This document shows positions 52,280 to 55,956 of a DNA stretch of 55,956 nt, piece by piece (the stretch's first letter is position 1; every line of letters begins with the position of its first letter). The stretch spans positions 1 to 55,956 of the forward strand of contig JANYLA010000165.1 of NCBI GenBank assembly GCA_025361485.1. Direction: 5' to 3'. A program made the position numbers and the translations under genes. The stretch comes from Bacteroidales bacterium (GTDB lineage: Bacteria > Bacteroidota > Bacteroidia > Bacteroidales > Tenuifilaceae). The notes under the pieces were generated by a model, which saw only the letters and a list, made by a program, of their open reading frames with translations, had not been told where the DNA came from and did not search any database.

Positions 52280-53413
52280 ATGAAGAAAGAGTACAAATAT
52301 TTTATTATTGAAATAGTTATCGGTGCATTGATTGGCTTCTTTTTTCTGCATCCACTATCAATGCTAATTAATGGTGGCATGGATGCTTTAAAGTACTGTT
52401 TTAAAGACAACCTTCACCACTTAATTAATTCTCCGATGGCATGGTATTTCACGTTAATTGGTATTGTATTGGCAGCAATAACAGCAATTTCACGTATTAC
52501 CATACAGAAAAAAAACGTTTTACTCGAAAAACAGAAGAGGGATATTCATGAAAAAAACTTGGAGCTAGAACAGCAGAAAGAAGAGATACAAGCACAAGCC
52601 GAGAATCTAATGGTGGCTAACAATGAAATCACATCACAGAAAGAACTTTTAGCAAAACAACATCATAACCTAACCTCCAGTATTCGGTATGCCAAGACAA
52701 TCCAAACGGCAATGCTTGTACCAGAGGAAACAATTAAACAAATACTTCCCAACTCATTTGTTCTATTCATGCCTCGTGATATTGTCAGTGGAGACTTTTA
52801 TTGGATTGCAGAAAAGAGTGGATTTATATTCATATCAGCAATAGATTGTACAGGACACGGTGTACCCGGGGCGTTTATGTCAATGGTAGGTAACCAGCTA
52901 TTGAATCAGATAATTTTAGAAATGGATATCACCGAGACCGACCAAATCCTTATTGAGATGAACAAGGGGATTAAAAAGTTTCTGAAGCAGGATGAGACCA
53001 ATGCAAGGGATGGGATGGATATGTCTATTTGCAGGATTGATTTTAAACTTAATGAAATTCAATTCTCTGGGGCTGCCAACGATATGTATGTTGTTCAAAA
53101 TGAAGAGCTAATAGAAATTGAAGCAGATAGAAAGCATATTGGAGGTGTTATAAATGATAAGACCTCCTTTACAAAAGCAATAATTCAGCTAAATCAGCCG
53201 ACAACTCTATACCTCTTTACCGATGGTTATTCAGACCAAAGCAACAACAAGGATTTTAAGAAATTGGGTAAAAAGAACTTCAGAAATCTATTGAAAGGCA
53301 TACATAACCAGAGCCTTGAAGAACAAAAATCAAATTTGATTAAGGAACACAACCAGTGGAAGGAAACTCAAAAACAGACTGATGACATCCTTCTTATAGG
53401 TATAAAATTATAA
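52280..53413 (+). CDS. SpoIIE-type PP2C phosphatase with the same membrane domain
   Basis: The 377-residue protein has two helices (about 8-30 and 53-72), a long coiled coil (about 76-128) and a SpoIIE-like PP2C domain with metal-binding Asp162 (GDFYW), Asp179 (IDCTGHGVPGAFMSM) and late DGYSDQ and DDILLIGI motifs. PP2C proteins of this type act on Ser/Thr-phosphorylated partners such as anti-sigma antagonists. No such partner is encoded nearby. Its membrane domain matches the preceding kinase, so both probably sense the same signal or interact. Confidence 0.87.
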   Translation: MKKEYKYFIIEIVIGALIGFFFLHPLSMLINGGMDALKYCFKDNLHHLINSPMAWYFTLIGIVLAAITAISRITIQKKNVLLEKQKRDIHEKNLELEQQKEEIQAQAENLMVANNEITSQKELLAKQHHNLTSSIRYAKTIQTAMLVPEETIKQILPNSFVLFMPRDIVSGDFYWIAEKSGFIFISAIDCTGHGVPGAFMSMVGNQLLNQIILEMDITETDQILIEMNKGIKKFLKQDETNARDGMDMSICRIDFKLNEIQFSGAANDMYVVQNEELIEIEADRKHIGGVINDKTSFTKAIIQLNQPTTLYLFTDGYSDQSNNKDFKKLGKKNFRNLLKGIHNQSLEEQKSNLIKEHNQWKETQKQTDDILLIGIKL

Positions 53414-53431
53414 ACTTAAACAAATATAGCT

Positions 53432-53677
53432 ATGAAGAAACTTATTCTTTCGTTATCAATTGCAGCATTATTCGTATTTGCTGTATCGTGTAGTGGTGGT
53501 TCGTCCAATGCTCATAAGCATTCTAGTATGGAGAATACCAAAACGGTGGTTTACTACACCTGTACCATGCATCCAGAAGTACACTTGGATAAACCCGGTG
53601 ATTGTCCCAAATGTGGCATGACGCTGGTGAAAGCTGAAGAGAATGTATCCGATACTACAAAAATGAATCATCAATAA
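53432..53677 (+). CDS. lipoprotein with heavy-metal-binding (HMBD) domain, copy 1
   Basis: The 81-residue protein has a lipoprotein signal (FVFAVSCSGG) and a heavy-metal-binding domain of the type found at the start of CusB and CopA-like proteins: YYTCTMHPEV, then KPGDCPKCGMTLV. The three Cys, His and Met are ligands for Cu or similar. It may hand metal to the efflux pump encoded 0.8 kb on. It starts 18 bp after the phosphatase gene. Confidence 0.87.
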   Translation: MKKLILSLSIAALFVFAVSCSGGSSNAHKHSSMENTKTVVYYTCTMHPEVHLDKPGDCPKCGMTLVKAEENVSDTTKMNHQ

Positions 53678-53703
53678 TTTGAATAGATAAACAACTCAAA
53701 TAA

Positions 53704-53988
53704 ATGGTAAGCATGTACAAATACAAATCCTCCTTATTCCTTGCATTTATTGTTTCAATAACCCTATTGTCAAGTTGTAGTAAACACTTAACAGCGAGTA
53801 GAAAGGAAAAGCAATACTACTATACTTGTCCAATGCACTACAATGATATTTATTATGAGCCGGGTAAATGTCCAAAATGTGGGATGAAGCTAGAAGCATG
53901 GGATATAGAAAATTTGCCTAAGAATAGCACTTCGAGTTCACACAGCGGGCATTCGGGTTCAGGAAATCACACCAGTGGTTGTCATTAA
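53704..53988 (+). CDS. lipoprotein with heavy-metal-binding domain, copy 2
   Basis: The 94-residue protein repeats the plan of the preceding gene: lipoprotein signal (ITLLSSCSKH), HMBD core YYYTCPMHYNDI then EPGKCPKCGMKLE, and a His/Ser/Gly-rich tail ending TSGCH, like the short lipoprotein at 49506-49634. ATG at 53713 is also a possible start and gives a better signal peptide. The tail would add metal ligands on a flexible arm. Confidence 0.85.
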   Translation: MVSMYKYKSSLFLAFIVSITLLSSCSKHLTASRKEKQYYYTCPMHYNDIYYEPGKCPKCGMKLEAWDIENLPKNSTSSSHSGHSGSGNHTSGCH

Positions 53989-54040
53989 TTATAAATTAAC
54001 GAGATAGATTTCCATATACTAACATTTAAAACAACAGATT

Positions 54041-54412
54041 GTGAGAAAAGTATATATTATTCTTTTGGCAATATGCATGAGCATTACATTCTCATCATGT
54101 TGTATGATGATGTCGGAACACATGTCTAGTAGTAAACACGATGGGCATAATCATAATGGTTCAGAAGTGCTTATTGACCCAGTTTGTGGTAACCAAGTTG
54201 GGAAAGAAAGCTCATTCACTTTTGACTATCAGGGGACTATCTACTACTTTGATACGGAGCAGTGCTTGACAGTGTTTAAAAATAGTCCAGACCATTTTTT
54301 GCAAAAAAAGAGTGAAGAAAATCATCATAAAACTTGGAAAAGGGTTGGAATGATTGGTGGCGCAGTTGTAATGTCAGCAATGATGGTTTTTATGATATTC
54401 AATGTCCTGTAA
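54041..54412 (+). CDS. YHS-domain protein with C-terminal membrane helix
   Basis: The 123-residue protein starts with GTG. It has a signal or lipoprotein segment (MSITFSSCCMMM), a His patch (HDGHNHN), a YHS domain (IDPVCGNQVGKESSFTFDYQ, then YYFDTEQCLTVFKNSPDHF) and a C-terminal helix (about 103-121). YHS domains bind copper or other soft metals and often accompany P-type or RND pumps. It is the last gene before the pump, 36 bp away. Confidence 0.85.
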   Translation: MRKVYIILLAICMSITFSSCCMMMSEHMSSSKHDGHNHNGSEVLIDPVCGNQVGKESSFTFDYQGTIYYFDTEQCLTVFKNSPDHFLQKKSEENHHKTWKRVGMIGGAVVMSAMMVFMIFNVL

Positions 54413-54448
54413 ATTCATTAACTTACTTCAGAAATAATATTTTAAACT

Positions 54449-55956
54449 ATGTTCAATCGACTTGTCAAATACTTTCTCGAAAACCGGCTAGTTACATTCA
54501 TATTCCTTATTTCCTTTGTGGTTTTTGGAATAGTGTATACCCCTTTCAACTGGCATACAGGAGCACTGCCACGTGACCCAATACCTGTTGATGCTATTCC
54601 CGATATTGGCGATAATCAGCAAATCGTTGCCACCGAATGGATGGGCCGTTCGCCGAAGGACATTCAGGATCAAGTTACTTATCCCCTATCAACCGCTTTG
54701 CTTGGCATTCCAGGTGTTAGCACTGTGCGTAGCACATCAATGTTCGGGATGTCGTTTATCTATGTCATATTTAAGGATAAGGTTGAGTTTTACTGGAGCC
54801 GTTCCCGAATCCTTGAAAAGCTCAACTCACTTCCCTCAGGTACTCTTCCAACTGGAGTAACTCCTACTTTAGGGCCTGATGCAACAGCACTTGGACAAAT
54901 ATTCTGGTACACCCTCGAAGGTAGAGACACAAAGACTGGAAAACCAAATGGCGGTTGGGATCCACAAGAACTTCGAACAATTCAAGATTTTTATATTAAG
55001 TATGGCTTGTCCACTGCTGAAGGTGTTTCGGAAGTTGCATCGGTAGGCGGATTCATTAAAGAGTATCAGGTTGATATTAATCCCGACGCCCTAAAGGCTT
55101 TCAACGTCTCTGTTATGGATGTGATGAATGCTGTACGGAATAGTAACCTTGATATTGGTGCTGAGACGGTTGAACTGAACAATGTTGAATACATCATTCG
55201 GGGATTGGGGTATGTCAAAAATTTGGATGACCTCGAAGGCTCTGTCATTGCAGTTCGAAATAATGTTCCTGTGCGTATCAAAGATGTTGCCCATACCTCC
55301 TTTGGACCTGCTACCCGACGGGGTGGTATTGATAAAGATGGCGTTGAAGCAGTCGGTGGAGTAGTTGTTGCTCGATATGGTTCAAACCCCATGGAGGTGA
55401 TTGGTAACCTAAAAGAAAAAATAAAAGAGATTGATGCTGGTTTGCCTCAAAAAACCTTGGCTGATGGAAGTATTTCAAAAGTTTCAATTGTTCCATTTTA
55501 CGATAGAACAAGTTTGATTAAGGAAACCATAGGAACTCTCGAGTCGGCTTTATCACACGAAATTCTAATCAGCATAATTGTAATCATAATTCTCGTTCTT
55601 AATCTAAGAGCTTCGCTGATTGTTGCAGGACTACTTCCCATTGGAGTTCTAATGACTTTTATTCTGATGCATTTCTTTGGGGTAGATGCAAATATTGTAG
55701 CATTATCGGGTATTGCTATTGCAATTGGTGTAATGGTCGATATTGGGATTGTGGATGTGGAGAATATTCTACGGCATCTGGAGATGCCAGAAAACCACGG
55801 GATCAGGGGTAAAAAATTAATGTCCGTAATATATAATGCAACCACTGAAGTACGCGATGCCGTAGTCACATCCATTGCTACAACCATCGTCAGCTTCCTT
55901 CCTGTTTTTGCGATGCAGGCAGCAGAAGGAAAGTTGTTTCACCCACTGGCATTTAC
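54449..55956 (+). CDS. cusA: CusA/CzcA-family heavy-metal RND pump, 3' end cut by the window
   Basis: The visible 502 residues start with FNRLVKYFLENRLVTF, the classic first helix of heavy-metal RND pumps. The porter domain follows with LGIPGVSTVRSTSMFGMSFIYVIF, and helices 2-4 with GIAIAIGVMVDIGIVDVEN and its helix-4 Asp. A full pump has about 1,030-1,050 residues, so half is missing on the right. It should export Cu(I)/Ag(I), or Co/Zn/Cd, from the periplasm with CusB and CusC partners, probably encoded beyond the window. The metal-binding Met triad lies in the missing part, so the exact metal is undecided; Met-rich neighbours favour copper. Confidence 0.9.
   Translation, partial: MFNRLVKYFLENRLVTFIFLISFVVFGIVYTPFNWHTGALPRDPIPVDAIPDIGDNQQIVATEWMGRSPKDIQDQVTYPLSTALLGIPGVSTVRSTSMFGMSFIYVIFKDKVEFYWSRSRILEKLNSLPSGTLPTGVTPTLGPDATALGQIFWYTLEGRDTKTGKPNGGWDPQELRTIQDFYIKYGLSTAEGVSEVASVGGFIKEYQVDINPDALKAFNVSVMDVMNAVRNSNLDIGAETVELNNVEYIIRGLGYVKNLDDLEGSVIAVRNNVPVRIKDVAHTSFGPATRRGGIDKDGVEAVGGVVVARYGSNPMEVIGNLKEKIKEIDAGLPQKTLADGSISKVSIVPFYDRTSLIKETIGTLESALSHEILISIIVIIILVLNLRASLIVAGLLPIGVLMTFILMHFFGVDANIVALSGIAIAIGVMVDIGIVDVENILRHLEMPENHGIRGKKLMSVIYNATTEVRDAVVTSIATTIVSFLPVFAMQAAEGKLFHPLAF

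Overview
The window is AT-rich and comes from a member of the Bacteroidota. The evidence is a T9SS C-terminal sorting domain, a TonB-dependent receptor paired with a DUF4249 lipoprotein, DUF1573, DUF5606, DUF3276 and DUF5916 proteins, a fused FeoA-FeoB, a HYC_CC_PP-type protein, and promoters of the Bacteroidota TTTG / TAnnTTTG type. The order (Bacteroidales or Marinilabiliales-like) is only a guess. I saw no rRNA or tRNA genes, CRISPR array, prophage or complete insertion sequence.

Layout. 0.5-2.1 kb: histidine ammonia-lyase. 2.3-5.6 kb: a divergent two-subunit heme-copper enzyme (probable nitric oxide reductase) under an Rrf2/NsrR-like Fe-S regulator, plus a small membrane protein. 5.8-10.8 kb: GtrA protein, then a two-component system divergent from a 16-cysteine secreted protein and a NapH-like membrane ferredoxin with an added HMA-like domain. 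10.9-17.4 kb: a frameshifted, T9SS-tagged S1/P1 nuclease, an M1 peptidase, rlmF, a MarR regulator and a nucleoside permease. 17.6-31.6 kb: cell-envelope and housekeeping genes (lipoproteins, TonB receptor, cyclophilin, TetR with a thioesterase, amino acid permease, DUF5916, MsrA, DUF1573, HAD). 31.6-40.8 kb: M3 peptidase, hutG, DUF5606, then a cell-basics cluster (nusB, DUF1573, yajC, ybbR, coaE, TerB-DnaJ) and a DUF3276 Pur-like protein. 41.0-43.7 kb: feoAB and its small Cys-rich partner. 43.7-44.8 kb: an AAA/DUF4143 ATPase with a 32-bp tandem repeat upstream. 45.0-47.5 kb: a creD operon with its own winged-helix regulator. 47.6-56.0 kb: a heavy-metal (probably copper) island that ends inside a CusA-type RND pump cut by the window edge.

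The most interesting reading joins two distant loci. A 21-bp sequence made of TAAC direct repeats is identical at 8557-8577 (between the two-component operon and the Cys-rich/ferredoxin genes) and at 47541-47561 (immediately upstream of a textbook promoter for the first gene of the metal island). In the first locus the TAAC repeats recur every 10-11 bp, as expected for an OmpR-family regulator. I infer that the response regulator at 6516-7235 controls both loci. They would then form one metal/thiol-stress regulon containing a Cys-rich sink, a redox ferredoxin, Met/His/Cys-rich lipoproteins, HMA and YHS proteins, two paralogous secreted proteins of unknown function, and the efflux pump. Inside the island, adjacent genes encode a histidine kinase and a SpoIIE-type PP2C phosphatase with nearly the same N-terminal membrane domain.

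Other notable points are the altered active site of the heme-copper enzyme (CuB His and Tyr both replaced by Asp, no CuA), Cys in place of Ser in the MIO tripeptide of HutH, a (TA)n tract that breaks the nuclease gene, and degenerate 7-bp-period repeats at many gene ends, one of which encodes the tail of the histidine kinase.
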